Assembly: GCF_900156425.1 (NCBI RefSeq)
Contig: NZ_FTNO01000001.1
Coordinates: 1-64,000 of the forward strand
Source: Haladaptatus litoreus
GTDB lineage: Archaea; Halobacteriota; Halobacteria; Halobacteriales; Haladaptataceae
Length of the DNA stretch: 64,000 bases
Direction: 5' to 3'
In this document: piece by piece, positions 33,525 through 43,312 of the stretch
Position numbering within the stretch: the first letter of the stretch is position 1
Layout of the letters: each line of letters opens with the position of its first letter
Program-made: the position numbers and the translations under genes
The notes under the pieces: generated by a model
What the model saw: only the letters and a program-made list of their open reading frames with translations
The model's database searches: none
What the model was told of the DNA's origin: nothing

Positions 33525-35981
33525 GTGACCGATTTACTGTCCATCTCGAATCTCAAGACGCAGTTCCACACGGAGCGGGGAACGGTCAAGGCGGTGGACG
33601 ACTTCGAACTGACCATCCGCGAGGGTGAGACGGTCGGACTCGTCGGCGAATCGGGGTCGGGAAAGAGCGTCACCGCGCTTTCCGCGATGCAACTCATCGA
33701 CGACCCCGGCGAAGTCGTCTCCGGCGACATCAAGTTCCAAGACGAGGAAATCGCTTCGGAGTTCGCCGAAAAGTATCCGGAAGGCGTCGGAGAGTTCGTC
33801 TTCCCCGACGAGGGCTACATCGACTTCATGGACGCTCCTGAACCCGTCATGCGGGACATCCGGGGCGGCGAAATGGGGATGATTTTCCAAGACCCGATGA
33901 CCTCGCTCAATCCCGCGCTGACCGTGGGCGAGCAAGTCGCGGAGAGCCTCCAACTCCACCAGTACGAGGGCAAACGAAACGACAACTGGTGGAACGCGGT
34001 TCGTGAAATCGCGCCGAAACTCGGTGGCGACGAAATGGACGAAGACCTCCTGCAGGACACCATCGACATCCTGCAGGAAGTCGGGATTTCCGAACCAGAA
34101 TCCCGCGTCGAGGAGTATCCGCACGAGTTCTCCGGCGGGATGCGCCAGCGCGTCCTCATCGCCATCGCGCTGGCCTGCAAACCGAAACTGCTCATCGCGG
34201 ACGAACCGACGACGGCGCTGGACGTGACGATTCAGGCCCAGATTCTCGACCTCATCAACGATTTACAGGACGAACTGGGCATGTCTGTCTTCATGATTAC
34301 GCACGACCTCGGCGTCGTCGCCGAAACCTGCGACCGCGTCGCGGTGATGTACGCAGGCGACCTCGTGGAGGTCGGCCCGGTTGACGAGATTTTCCACAAT
34401 CCGAGCCATCCCTACACCTACGCGCTGCTCGAATCCATCCCGCGCGAGGACAAAGAGCGCCTGACGCCAATCGACGGCAACGTCCCTGACCTCATCGACA
34501 TGCCCGAAGGATGTCACTTTGCGCCGCGCTGTCCGTGGGCGAAACCGGAGTGTACGCAGGGCGAGATTCCGAACCTTCAACACGGTCCCGACGACGTTGA
34601 CCATCGCGCGAAATGCGTTCTCGAAGATTTCGACGAGCAAGAGTACATCGAGGAACACGAGAGTATTTCGACCGAAGGACACGAAACCGGCGAGTCGCTG
34701 GTGACGGTTGACCAACTGAAAAAACATTATTCGCGGGCAGACGATTTCCTCGACAAGTGGCTCGCGAAGGAAAACCAGAGCGTAAAAGCGGTCGATGGCA
34801 TCTCCTTCGACATCTACGAGGGCGAGACGCTCGGCCTCGTCGGCGAGTCCGGGTGTGGAAAATCCACCGCCGGTCGCTCGCTCCTGCGCCTCGAACAGTT
34901 GACGGACGGGCGCGTCGTCTTCGCGGGAACCGACCTCGGCGGGTTGGACAGCACGGAACTTCGCGAGACGCGAAAGGACATGCAGATGATTTTCCAAGAC
35001 CCGCTGTCCAGCCTCGACCCCCGGATGACGGTCGGCCAAACCATCGCCGAACCGCTGAAAATCCACGGCCTCGCGAAAGGCAACCGGGACGAGCGCGTCG
35101 AAGAACTGATGGAGAACGTCGGTCTGGAACCGGGCCAACGCGACCGCTATCCGCACGAGATTTCGGGCGGTCAGCGCCAGCGCGTCGGCATCGCCCGCGC
35201 GCTGGCGGTTGACCCCGACTTCATCGTCGCCGACGAACCGGTTTCTGCACTGGACGTGTCCGTGCAAGCCCAAATCATCAATCTGCTCGAAGATTTGCAG
35301 GAAGAGTTCGGCCTAACATACCTGTTCATCGCGCACGACCTCTCCGTGGTTCGTCACATCTCCGACCGCATTGCGGTGATGTATCTCGGGGAAATCGTGG
35401 AAGTCGCGGACACCGACGAACTGTTCGCCGACCCGAAACACCCCTACACGCAGGCGCTCCTCTCGGCGATTCCGGAACCCGACCCGCGGGCCGATACGGA
35501 CGACCGAATCATCCTCGAAGGCGACGTTCCGTCGCCAATCGACCCACCGAGTGGCTGTCACTTCCGAACCCGCTGTCCGAAAATCATCCCGCCGGAAGAC
35601 ATGGACATCGACCAGCGAGCGTTCCGCGAGGTGATGGATTACCGTGAACGAGTCGAAGAGCGCGCAATCAACCTCGATTCCGTGCGCGAACAGGCCGAGG
35701 AAGGCACCGCCCCAGTGCAGGAAGCGACCGCAACCGACGGCGGGTCGGTCGCCGGTGGTTCTTTCCGCGCCGTTCTCTGGAGTCGCCTGTTCGACACCGA
35801 ACCGACAGGCGAACCCCGCGAGGTGATCGAACAATCGTTCGACCATCTCGAAAACGGTGATTGGGAGTCTGCCGAATCGCTCCTCCGTGAAAACTTCACG
35901 AGCATCTGCGAACACAACAATCCAGTGCTACAGGACAGTGCGCACCCCTCGGCCTGTCATCTCTACGACCAACCCGAATAG
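33525..35981 (+). CDS. Fused double ATPase of a dipeptide/oligopeptide ABC importer (DppD-DppF type)
   Basis: The product is 818 residues from the GTG at 33525. Two complete nucleotide-binding halves: the first has Walker A GESGSGKS at 41-48, signature 'FSGGMRQR' near 202 and Walker B '[12 protein letters not shown]'. The second has Walker A GESGCGKS at 440-447, signature 'ISGGQRQR' near 546 and '[12 protein letters not shown]'. Each ends in the Opp/Dpp Cys cluster: 'CHFAPRCP' in the first and 'CHFRTRCP' (Cys678, Cys684) in the second. In the second the closing 'HPSACH' is far downstream at Cys811, so about 126 residues, partly Ala/Thr/Gly-rich, are inserted. Drives peptide uptake with the genes after it. 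Confidence 0.92.
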   Translation: MTDLLSISNLKTQFHTERGTVKAVDDFELTIREGETVGLVGESGSGKSVTALSAMQLIDDPGEVVSGDIKFQDEEIASEFAEKYPEGVGEFVFPDEGYIDFMDAPEPVMRDIRGGEMGMIFQDPMTSLNPALTVGEQVAESLQLHQYEGKRNDNWWNAVREIAPKLGGDEMDEDLLQDTIDILQEVGISEPESRVEEYPHEFSGGMRQRVLIAIALACKPKLLIADEPTTALDVTIQAQILDLINDLQDELGMSVFMITHDLGVVAETCDRVAVMYAGDLVEVGPVDEIFHNPSHPYTYALLESIPREDKERLTPIDGNVPDLIDMPEGCHFAPRCPWAKPECTQGEIPNLQHGPDDVDHRAKCVLEDFDEQEYIEEHESISTEGHETGESLVTVDQLKKHYSRADDFLDKWLAKENQSVKAVDGISFDIYEGETLGLVGESGCGKSTAGRSLLRLEQLTDGRVVFAGTDLGGLDSTELRETRKDMQMIFQDPLSSLDPRMTVGQTIAEPLKIHGLAKGNRDERVEELMENVGLEPGQRDRYPHEISGGQRQRVGIARALAVDPDFIVADEPVSALDVSVQAQIINLLEDLQEEFGLTYLFIAHDLSVVRHISDRIAVMYLGEIVEVADTDELFADPKHPYTQALLSAIPEPDPRADTDDRIILEGDVPSPIDPPSGCHFRTRCPKIIPPEDMDIDQRAFREVMDYRERVEERAINLDSVREQAEEGTAPVQEATATDGGSVAGGSFRAVLWSRLFDTEPTGEPREVIEQSFDHLENGDWESAESLLRENFTSICEHNNPVLQDSAHPSACHLYDQPE

Positions 35982-36234
35982 CTGGGTTTCGTGTATCTTT
36001 GCGTATTTTTGCCCGAATGTGGTGAAAATTGGCGAGCAGTATGTTCAGTTTTTATCGTCCCTCCTTGACCGAATCCAAAACTATCGTGTCGTATCGAAAC
36101 TTTCGTATCGTTAGTAAAAATAGTACTCTGCCGATTTATTAATAACCTGAAAGACGAATTAGCGACTACTAATCACTTTCTCGACGTACCATGTGTTGAT
36201 TCGTGTGAACTTCTATTACTATCGGTTCGGTATG

Positions 36235-36241
36235 TTTATAT
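36235..36241 (+). promoter_or_regulatory. TATA box of the binding-protein gene
   Basis: TTTATAT ends 23 bases before the ATG at 36265, in a 283-base AT-rich gap after the ATPase gene. It gives the binding protein its own, nearly leaderless, promoter. Confidence 0.55.
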
Positions 36242-36264
36242 GGAACATAGAAACACTGTGACGT

Positions 36265-37947
36265 ATGGCGTCACGAAACAATGTAACAGACAGACGTAGT
36301 TTCCTCAAAGCGGCAGGCGGAGCGGCCGCCGCCGCATCGCTCGCCGGGTGTCTCGGCGGCGACGAAGGAGACGGCGACGGAAACGGCGACGGCAACGGTG
36401 GTGGACTGCTTTCCTACGCGCGTGGAAGTGACTCCAGTTCGCTCGACCCGCAGGCGACGACCAGCGGTGAGGACGCAAAGGTGATGAACCAGATTTTCGA
36501 CCGCCTCATCCACTTCAAGCCCGGAGAAACCGCGCTCACCAAAGGTCTTGCGACGGAGTTCAACCTCGACGGCCAGACGGCGACGCTCCAACTCCGCGAG
36601 GACGCAAAATTCCACAACGGCGAGGATTTCACCGCAGACGACTTCCTCGCGACCTACGACCGATTCCTCAACGAAGACTCCGAACACTACATCGACAACC
36701 ACTACGATGGAAAAGGAAACGCGTCCATTTACGGCAATTACCTGCTCGGAAAGGTCAACAACGTGAGTGCCGACGGCGATTACACGCTGAAGTTCGAGCT
36801 CGGAGAGCGGTACGCGCCGTTCCTCGCCAACCTCGCCGTGTTCGCACTCGCGGTGCTCTCGAAGAAACAAATTCAAGAGAGCGGTGGCCAGATTGCCCAA
36901 CAGCCAGTTGGCACCGGCCCGTTCGAACTGGACAACTGGAACACGAACCAAGGTCGCATCCGACTCGCGGCGAACGGCGACTACTGGGGCGACGCGCCGA
37001 ACGTTGATGAAGTCGTCTTCGAAGGTGTTCAGGACAACGGAACCCGCGCGCAGCGACTCCTCTCCGGAGAATCCCACATCGTTGACGGCCTCGGCGCACA
37101 GCAGGCAAAGCAGATTGAGGGTGGCGACGGCGTCACGCTCGAACGGACGGAAGGCCTGAACGTCGGATACATGGCGTTCAACATGTCGCGCGTCGAAGCG
37201 TTCCGCGACAAGAACGTCCGGCAGGCTATCAGCCACGCTATCAACACGAAAGCCATCGTGGACAACATCTACGAGGGACTCGCCGTGCAGGCGAGTCAGC
37301 CGATTCCGCCGGGAGTCATGGGTTACAACGAACAGCTCGACCCGTACCCGTACAACCCGGAGAAGGCCAAAGAACTCCTCAACCAGACGGATTACGCCGA
37401 CGGCTTCTCGTTCGAACTAGCGACGATGAACAACCCACGTCCGTACTTCCCGTCGCCCGTTCAGACGGCGGACACGGTTCGTTCGAATCTCAACGAAATC
37501 GGCATCAACGTCACGGTCAACGAACAGGTGTGGGACCCGTACCTCACCTACACGTCCGAGGGTAAACACGACGCCTGTTTCCTCGGCTGGATGACCGACA
37601 ACGGTGACCCGGACAACTTCTACTACGCGCTCCTCCACCCACAGCCGAAAGAGGGCGTCGAAGCCTCCGAAGACCAAGACTGGATGGCGTGGGAGGACAT
37701 GAACAACACGAGCAACAACGCCGCGTGGGCGAACAACGAGTTCATGAGCCTCATCGAGGAAGGACAGAAGAAGTACGGCGACAGCGAGCGCGAGCAACTG
37801 TACAAGAAAGCCGGAAAAATCGCGCACGACGAAGCACCGTGGGTGTACGTCACCCACACCGAGGAACTCCGCGGTATCAGCAGCGACGTAAGCAACTTCA
37901 CGCTCGCGCCAATCAGCGGGCCGTACCTCAATTTGGTTGAACTGTAA
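36265..37947 (+). CDS. Peptide ABC transporter substrate-binding lipoprotein (family 5)
   Basis: The 560-residue product has a Tat lipoprotein signal: Arg10-Arg11 in 'RRSFLKAAGG' and lipobox 'LAGC' with Cys29, followed by a Gly/Asp-rich linker. The mature part is a type-5 periplasmic-type binding domain ('LDPQATTSGEDAKVMNQIFDRLIHF', 'PVGTGPFELDNW', 'VRQAISHAINTKAIVDNIYEG', 'GKHDACFLGWMTDNGDPDNFYYALLHP'). It captures peptides outside the cell and delivers them to the permeases. Length is normal for DppA/OppA. A T-rich run (37964-37970) after the stop could partly end transcription, which would raise its level over the permeases. Confidence 0.93.
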   Translation: MASRNNVTDRRSFLKAAGGAAAAASLAGCLGGDEGDGDGNGDGNGGGLLSYARGSDSSSLDPQATTSGEDAKVMNQIFDRLIHFKPGETALTKGLATEFNLDGQTATLQLREDAKFHNGEDFTADDFLATYDRFLNEDSEHYIDNHYDGKGNASIYGNYLLGKVNNVSADGDYTLKFELGERYAPFLANLAVFALAVLSKKQIQESGGQIAQQPVGTGPFELDNWNTNQGRIRLAANGDYWGDAPNVDEVVFEGVQDNGTRAQRLLSGESHIVDGLGAQQAKQIEGGDGVTLERTEGLNVGYMAFNMSRVEAFRDKNVRQAISHAINTKAIVDNIYEGLAVQASQPIPPGVMGYNEQLDPYPYNPEKAKELLNQTDYADGFSFELATMNNPRPYFPSPVQTADTVRSNLNEIGINVTVNEQVWDPYLTYTSEGKHDACFLGWMTDNGDPDNFYYALLHPQPKEGVEASEDQDWMAWEDMNNTSNNAAWANNEFMSLIEEGQKKYGDSEREQLYKKAGKIAHDEAPWVYVTHTEELRGISSDVSNFTLAPISGPYLNLVEL

Positions 37948-37963
37948 CGACCGAAGAACGCAT

Positions 37964-37970
37964 CTTTTTT
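37964..37970 (+). terminator. T-run between binding protein and permeases
   Basis: CTTTTTT lies 17 bases after the binding-protein stop codon and before the first permease. Archaeal transcription can end at T-runs, so partial termination here would make more binding protein than permease. This is inference. Confidence 0.4.
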
Positions 37971-37996
37971 GGTGACTGATACCAAGCGTTTGGATA

Positions 37997-39010
37997 ATGA
38001 TTAGCAAGCGCTTTCTCCTGAAGCGTGTTCTGTTGCTGATCCCGGTTTTGCTGGGTGTTGCGACGTTCGTTTTCGCAATTCTCCATCTCTCTCCGGGGAA
38101 CCCGGCGCGGTCGATGGCCGGTCAGCGCGCATCGGAGGAGTTCGTTCGCCAGATAGAACGCGACCTGGGACTCGACGAACCGATATGGGTGCAGTACGGA
38201 GAGTTCCTCTTCAACACGCTTAAACTCGATTTGGGTCAGTCGTACAACATCCGGCGAGGCGTTCCCGTCACCACGATTTTGGGTGACAAACTCCCAACCA
38301 CCATCGAGATGGCCGTTCTCGGCCAGATAATTGGCGTTTCGATAGGTATCCCGCTGGGGATTATCAGCGCGGTCAAGCAAAACTCGTTCACCGACCACTT
38401 CACGCGGGTCGGAGCACTGACGGGAATCAGCGTGCCTATCTTCTGGAGCGGCCCGCTTCTCATCCTCCTGTTCGCGCAGATGCTCGGCGTCCTTCCGACG
38501 AGTGGGCGCATCGCAACGGAGTACTCGATACCAGCGATAACCGGCTTTATTACGCTCGACACACTGCTCGTGCTTGAGTTCGATGCGTTCATATCCGCAG
38601 TTCGGCACCTCTTCTTGCCGTGTCTCGTTCTCGGCATCTACCAGATGGCGCTCATCTCACGGATGATGCGCTCGTCGATGCTGGAAGTCGTCCGGCAGGA
38701 TTACATCCGAACTGCGCGCGCCAAGGGGCAGGGAATCAAAATCACCCTGATGAAACACGGCCTTCGGAACGCACTCATTCCAGTGATTACGGTCATCGGC
38801 ATCCAGTTCGGGTCACTGCTCGGCGGTGCAGTGCTGACCGAAACCGTGTTCGGTATCTCTGGAGTCGGCCGACTGCTAGTGGACGCGATAAGCGCCGGTG
38901 ACTACCCGGTCGTGCAGGGCACCGTGCTGGTATTCGCGTTCCTGTTCACGCTGGTCAATCTCGGCGTTGACATCACATACTCCTACCTCGACCCGAGGAT
39001 CGAACAATGA
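37997..39010 (+). CDS. Peptide ABC transporter permease (DppB type)
   Basis: The 337-residue product has six hydrophobic segments and the DppB form: first helix 'LLIPVLLGVATFVFAIL', 'SPGNPAR', 'YGEFLFNTLKLDLGQSY', then the EAA loop 'YIRTARAKGQGIKITLMKHGLRNALIPVITV' that docks on the ATPase, and 'GAVLTETVFGISGVGRLLVDAI'. Inner-membrane channel half. Overlaps the next permease by four bases (ATGA). Confidence 0.93.
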   Translation: MISKRFLLKRVLLLIPVLLGVATFVFAILHLSPGNPARSMAGQRASEEFVRQIERDLGLDEPIWVQYGEFLFNTLKLDLGQSYNIRRGVPVTTILGDKLPTTIEMAVLGQIIGVSIGIPLGIISAVKQNSFTDHFTRVGALTGISVPIFWSGPLLILLFAQMLGVLPTSGRIATEYSIPAITGFITLDTLLVLEFDAFISAVRHLFLPCLVLGIYQMALISRMMRSSMLEVVRQDYIRTARAKGQGIKITLMKHGLRNALIPVITVIGIQFGSLLGGAVLTETVFGISGVGRLLVDAISAGDYPVVQGTVLVFAFLFTLVNLGVDITYSYLDPRIEQ

Positions 39011-39969
39011 GTACGCAATCACAATCCGAGGAACAGCAGACGCGCGGATTCGTCGAACGACTCCGGGCCTCGCCGTTCCTCTCACAGCTCCTGTCGAATC
39101 GTCTCGCCGTAACCGGTTTGCTCATCATCCTCTCGATGGTAGCAATTGCCCTCTATGCGAGGTTGTTCCTCGACCTCGGGGTAATCACGACCTCGCAACT
39201 CGGTAGCGCCCCGTCGATGCAAGGGCCGTGTGGGCACCAGTCGCTTTCGGGAACGGTCGGCTCTCTTGGTTCCTGTGAGTACCTCTTCGGAACCGACATC
39301 CAGAGCCGTGACATCTTCCCCCGCGTCATGTACGGTGCGTGGCTGGCGCTGAAATACGGTACCATCACGGTCGGGGCCTCGACGGTTCTCGGTGTCGGAC
39401 TCGGCATCATGGCAGCCTACTACAGCGACCTCACCGACAACGTCATCATGCGGACGATGGACGTGCTGCTCGCGTTCCCGGCGCTGCTGCTGGCGCTCGC
39501 GCTGGTCGCCATCTTCCCGAACGAATGGGGTCTTTGGCGTGCAGTCGTCGCATTGACGCTCGTGTACACGCCGCGGTTCGCCCGCGTCGTCCGCGGTGCG
39601 GCGCTGAAAGTGCTCGAAGACGAGTACATCGACGCGACGGTTGCACTCGGCGCAACCGACCCGCGGGTACTCGTCCGGCACATCCTGCCGAACTCGCTCG
39701 CACCCATCACGGTGCAGAGTACGCTCAACTTCGGGCTGGCTATCATCGACCTCGCGGCGCTCTCGTTCCTCGGCTTCGGTGCGCAGGCGGGGACGCCATC
39801 GTGGGGGCTGATGCTCTCGAACGGTGTCGAAAACGGCCTGCTCACCGGCGAGTGGTGGTGGTCGTTCTTCCCCGGTCTGTTCCTCGCCGTGACCGTGCTG
39901 GGCTTCAACCTGCTCGGCGACGGCATGCGCGACGCACTCGACCCCCGCATGCGTGAAACGGTAGACTGA
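39007..39969 (+). CDS. Peptide ABC transporter permease (DppC type)
   Basis: The 320-residue product forms the second channel half: a long N-terminal tail with one helix ('LAVTGLLIILSMVAIALYARL'), then 'YLFGTDIQSRDIFPRVMYGAWLALKYG' and the EAA loop 'YIDATVALGATDPRVLVRHILPNSLAPITV'. The last helices include 'LALSFLGFGAQAGTPSWGLML', typical of DppC/OppC. Start overlaps the stop of DppB. The insert 'CGHQSLSGTVGSLGSCEY' between helices has a Cys pair outside the membrane. Confidence 0.93.
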   Translation: MSTQSQSEEQQTRGFVERLRASPFLSQLLSNRLAVTGLLIILSMVAIALYARLFLDLGVITTSQLGSAPSMQGPCGHQSLSGTVGSLGSCEYLFGTDIQSRDIFPRVMYGAWLALKYGTITVGASTVLGVGLGIMAAYYSDLTDNVIMRTMDVLLAFPALLLALALVAIFPNEWGLWRAVVALTLVYTPRFARVVRGAALKVLEDEYIDATVALGATDPRVLVRHILPNSLAPITVQSTLNFGLAIIDLAALSFLGFGAQAGTPSWGLMLSNGVENGLLTGEWWWSFFPGLFLAVTVLGFNLLGDGMRDALDPRMRETVD

Positions 39970-40328
39970 TGGATTCCCTCGGCGCGGTGCTCTTTTCGCG
40001 CGCTCGTTTCGCCGCCCGGTTCGGGCTTCTCGGATTCGCGTTGGGGACTGTTGCTCTCTTCGTCGCCGTGTTGTTGGGTGATTCGGTGCGGTTCGCCAGC
40101 GCGAACGTGTTCGCTCTCGGCGCGCTCGGGTTTGCGATTGGTCTCCTCGGCTGGTCGGGTTCGGTGTTCGCGGGTGAGGCCATCGAAAACATGAACGAAC
40201 AACTCGACTCGAACTCGAACTGGACGGAGGAGGACTCCCGTCGCGCGATGACGGTCATCGGTAGTGTCGGTGCTGGCTGGATGGTCGGCGTGAGTGCGAT
40301 GACGCCTGTCTTGCATGCGGCATATTAG
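39969..40328 (+). CDS. Small membrane protein at the end of the peptide transporter operon
   Basis: The 119-residue product has three or four hydrophobic helices ('FGLLGFALGTVALFVAVLLG', 'VFALGALGFAIGLLGWSGSVFAGEAI', 'AMTVIGSVGAGWMVGVSAM'). An acidic linker 'MNEQLDSNSNWTEEDSRRAMT' lies before the last. The start A overlaps the DppC stop, so it is co-translated with the importer. A transporter-related role is inferred from that linkage only. Family not recognised. Confidence 0.65.
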   Translation: MDSLGAVLFSRARFAARFGLLGFALGTVALFVAVLLGDSVRFASANVFALGALGFAIGLLGWSGSVFAGEAIENMNEQLDSNSNWTEEDSRRAMTVIGSVGAGWMVGVSAMTPVLHAAY

Positions 40329-40368
40329 GCCGTAAGCTTTTTGTCTAAATATCATAGTTAAGAGTTGT

Positions 40369-40587
40369 ATGGTCGTTCTCGAATCGACACTTGTGGGGCT
40401 TCTGCTCCTCGGAATTGGGGTTGCTGTAGCGACAAAACCACAGAAAACATTTGCAATCCGACATAGAGTTGCCGTCGCCTCTTCTGGTGAACTCACCGAG
40501 TTCGGCATCGCTCGATACCAAGCCTACGGACTGCTCTGTACCCTCCTCGGCTTGCTGCTGGTAATCGTCCCGCTTTTCCTCCCGTAG
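40369..40587 (+). CDS. Small two-helix membrane protein
   Basis: The 72-residue product has hydrophobic ends ('LVGLLLLGIGVAVAT' and 'LLCTLLGLLLVIVPLFLP') with a basic loop containing 'KPQKTFAIRHRVAVA' between. The first helix is followed by a positively charged stretch, so both ends are likely outside. Convergent with the hydrolase, stop codons adjacent (40587/40588). No family recognised. Confidence 0.55.
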   Translation: MVVLESTLVGLLLLGIGVAVATKPQKTFAIRHRVAVASSGELTEFGIARYQAYGLLCTLLGLLLVIVPLFLP

Positions 40588-41211
40588 CTACAGGTTCGAC
40601 GCAAACCAGTCGCCTGTCACATTCGCAACTGTCTCCAGCGTCCCCGGTTCGGAGAACAGGTGGCCCGCACCTGCCACGATTTCGAATTCCTTCTCGCAAG
40701 ACAACTGCGCGTATGCCTCCCGATTCAGTTCGAGTACTTGCGTGTCCTCCGCGCCGACGATGAACAGCGTCGGCGCGGAAATTTCGTCTAACACTGCTGT
40801 TGCGAGGTCAACCCGCCCGCCGCGCGAAACCACTGCGCCAACAGGGTGGCGCGCCGCCGCACGAAGCGCGGCGGCGGCCCCCGTGCTCGACCCGAAATAA
40901 CCCAGTTGGTACTCTGCTGTCTCCGCACGGTTTTCGACCCATTCCGTCGCCGCGACGAGTCTGTCGGTCAGCAGTTCGATGTCGAACCGATTCTCGTAGA
41001 CGGTGTCCTCTGCTTCGGTCAGCAGGTCGAACAGTAACGTTCCAAGACCGAACTCGCGCAGTCGCTCGGCGACGAAGTTGTTACGCGGACTCTTCCGACT
41101 GCTTCCACTGCCGTGCGCGAACAGGACGACTCCCGTTGCTTCCTGCGGAACTTCGAGATTCCCTTCCAGTTGAACGCCACCGACCGGAATCGCCACCTCC
41201 CCCGATTCCAT
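40588..41211 (-). CDS. Alpha/beta hydrolase (dienelactone-hydrolase-like)
   Basis: The product is 207 residues from the ATG at 41211 (MESGEVAIPVGGVQLEG). Motifs: 'GVVLFAHGSGSSRKSPRNNFVAERL' (oxyanion HGSGSS), nucleophile elbow 'GYFGSSTGAAAAL' with G-x-S-x-G Ser, acid Asp in 'VGAEDTQV' and His in 'GAGHLF'. These form a full Ser-Asp-His triad. Typical of small hydrolases often found in phosphoribosyltransferase/dienelactone-hydrolase fusions, here alone. Substrate unknown. Confidence 0.83.
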   Translation of the reverse strand: MESGEVAIPVGGVQLEGNLEVPQEATGVVLFAHGSGSSRKSPRNNFVAERLREFGLGTLLFDLLTEAEDTVYENRFDIELLTDRLVAATEWVENRAETAEYQLGYFGSSTGAAAALRAAARHPVGAVVSRGGRVDLATAVLDEISAPTLFIVGAEDTQVLELNREAYAQLSCEKEFEIVAGAGHLFSEPGTLETVANVTGDWFASNL

Positions 41212-41255
41212 GATACGTCGGTATTCGACCTCGCAGTGCGTAATCGTGACGGCTG

Positions 41256-41972
41256 TCACGTGCTGTTTCTCAGTCTCTGTTCCGCTATTTTTCGTTCTTC
41301 GGGCGTGTTGACGTTCACCGACCAACCGTTCGTCGTCATCGCTAGCATCGTCTTTTCGCTCACGAACCGCTGAATAGCCTCCGCGAGTTCGTACTCACCT
41401 CGAACCGACAGTTCCGTCTTCGAACAAGCGTCGAAGATACCTGAATCGTACACTGCGAATCCCGCCGCGACGAGGCTGGGATTCGGTGGGTTTTCGGGTT
41501 CTTTCTCGATTCCGAGCAGTTCGTTTTCCTCGTTCACCTCACAGATGGCTTTCACGCGCGCTTCTGCCGTCGAGACGAACTCGACTTCTTGAACTGCATC
41601 CACTCCATCTTCTCGTTGGCGTTCCACGAGAGGTCGCAAATCCGATTGGATGATGCAGTCGCCGTCGATGCACATGAAACTCCCCTCGACGTGTGGTTCG
41701 GCTTGCAACAACGCGTGCGCCATTCCTAACTGCTCGTCCTGCCGCACGTAGGTTATCGGTACTCCCGAAAATGAGTCGCCATACCGCTCTCGAATCTTCT
41801 CTCCCTCGTAGCCAATCACGACGACTAACTCGTCGGCATCGAGTTCGACCACTGTTTCGAAACAGCGCGTGAGAATCGGTGTGTCGGCCACCTCCACCAA
41901 CGCCTTCGGTTTCTCATCGGTCAGTGGTCGGAGGCGCGTTCCTTTTCCGGCGGCGAGGACGACGGCTTGCAT
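41256..41972 (-). CDS. Sugar-phosphate nucleotidyltransferase
   Basis: The product is 238 residues from the ATG at 41972 (MQAVVLAAGKGTRLRPLTDEKPKAL). The start is the nucleotide-binding signature L-A-A-G-x-G-T-R-x-x-P-x-x. Others: 'VVIGYEGEKIRERYG', 'ITYVRQDEQLGMAHALLQAE' and the catalytic 'CIDGDCII'. Makes an NDP-sugar from NTP and a sugar-1-phosphate. Typical dTTP or UTP partner; sugar not fixed. It lacks the acetyltransferase half found in GlmU-like proteins. May feed surface glycan synthesis. Confidence 0.88.
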   Translation of the reverse strand: MQAVVLAAGKGTRLRPLTDEKPKALVEVADTPILTRCFETVVELDADELVVVIGYEGEKIRERYGDSFSGVPITYVRQDEQLGMAHALLQAEPHVEGSFMCIDGDCIIQSDLRPLVERQREDGVDAVQEVEFVSTAEARVKAICEVNEENELLGIEKEPENPPNPSLVAAGFAVYDSGIFDACSKTELSVRGEYELAEAIQRFVSEKTMLAMTTNGWSVNVNTPEERKIAEQRLRNST

Positions 41973-42009
41973 ACGCTCCCTATTCTGTCGAATTTTTAAA
42001 TAGTTCGGG

Positions 42010-43287
42010 TTACCCTCGAACGTTCTCACCGACCGCCACTCCGAACTCACCGTCTTCGAATACCACGTTTCCGCGAACCATCGTCAGCTCGGGGAAGACA
42101 CCCGTCCAGCCTTCGAACGGTGTCCACCCGCATTTCGAATGAAGGTCGTCGCCGCGAATTTTACGGGGTTCGTCGGGGTCAACCAGCACGAGGTCGGCCA
42201 TTCTTCCTTCTTCGATGCGACCCTTTCGCGGCATGCCGAACACCTTCGACGGATTCCGGGCGGTGAGGTCGGCGACGCGGTCGTAGCTCAGGTTATTCTT
42301 TCGGGCCTGTTCGAGCAGAAGCGGAAGCATCGTTTCGACGCCGGGGACGCCGCTCGGCGCATTCCAGATGCTCGCGTCCTTTTCTTCTTTGGTGTGCGGT
42401 GCGTGGTCGGTTGCAATCATATCGACCGTTCCGTCCGCAACGCGCGCGAACACTTCTTCCCGCCGCTTTTCGCTCCTGAGCGGTGGATTCATCCGCCCGA
42501 AGGTTCCGAGTTCGTCCGCGTCGTCGCGCGAGAGGAACAGGTGATGCGGCGTCACCTCGCACGTCGCGCCGATTTTTTGTGCGGCGTCGATGCCCTCGGG
42601 CGTGCTGGTGTGTGCAATGTGCAGTCGAGCGCCGAGCTCGTCCCCGATTTCGCAGGCTCGCTCCACGGCGGCGGCCTCGGCCGCTGCCGTGCGGTATGCG
42701 CTCCACGCGTCTACGTCGCTGTCTCCCCGCGATTTGGCGTCTTCATCGAACAAGTCCGCATCTTCCGCGTGGACCGTCACGACGAGATAGTCGTCGGTGG
42801 CGCGTTCGGCCGCTTCGCGGAACAGGTCTTCCTCGATTCCCATCTTCCCCGTCGAATCCGCGAGGAACACCTCGCCGAGGGCGAGCACCGGGCGGTCGAA
42901 CAGCGATTCCGGGTTCCACTCGGGCGTGACGCCGCCGTTGATTCCGTAATCGATGTACGATTTTTCCGCCAGCTTTGCCTTCTCGTCGAACGACTCGCCG
43001 TCTATCGTCGGCGGGTTGGTGTTCGGTTGGTCTACGACCGTTGTCACGCCGCCCGCCGCCGCGCTCTTGCTTCCGGTTTCCCACGTCTCTTTGTGCGAAA
43101 AGCCGGGTTCTCGAAAATGAACGTGTGCATCGATTGCGCCCGGCAGAAGGAGTTTCCCTGTGGCGTCAATGGCTTCGCCCGATTCCGTGAGCGACGACCC
43201 GATTGCGGAAATCCGTCCCGCGTCGGTGTCGATACGAACGTCTCGCTTGCTTCCGTCGGCGAGCGTCGCGTTTCGAATGGTAAGCAT
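42010..43287 (-). CDS. pyrC: Dihydroorotase
   Basis: The product is 425 residues from the ATG at 43287 (MLTIRNATLADGSKRDV). It is an amidohydrolase of pyrimidine synthesis that closes carbamoyl-aspartate to dihydroorotate. Visible: metal-binding 'DAHVHFREPGFSHKE' (His55, His57), 'VTTVVDQPNT', 'LHIAHTSTPEG' and the late Asp in 'IATDHAPHTKEEKD'. Length and order match type I dihydroorotases. A second role as an allantoinase/hydantoinase is possible but less likely. No other pyrimidine genes lie beside it. Confidence 0.9.
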   Translation of the reverse strand: MLTIRNATLADGSKRDVRIDTDAGRISAIGSSLTESGEAIDATGKLLLPGAIDAHVHFREPGFSHKETWETGSKSAAAGGVTTVVDQPNTNPPTIDGESFDEKAKLAEKSYIDYGINGGVTPEWNPESLFDRPVLALGEVFLADSTGKMGIEEDLFREAAERATDDYLVVTVHAEDADLFDEDAKSRGDSDVDAWSAYRTAAAEAAAVERACEIGDELGARLHIAHTSTPEGIDAAQKIGATCEVTPHHLFLSRDDADELGTFGRMNPPLRSEKRREEVFARVADGTVDMIATDHAPHTKEEKDASIWNAPSGVPGVETMLPLLLEQARKNNLSYDRVADLTARNPSKVFGMPRKGRIEEGRMADLVLVDPDEPRKIRGDDLHSKCGWTPFEGWTGVFPELTMVRGNVVFEDGEFGVAVGENVRG

Positions 43288-43312
43288 ACCCGCGAGTGGT
43301 TCGGGAACCGTC

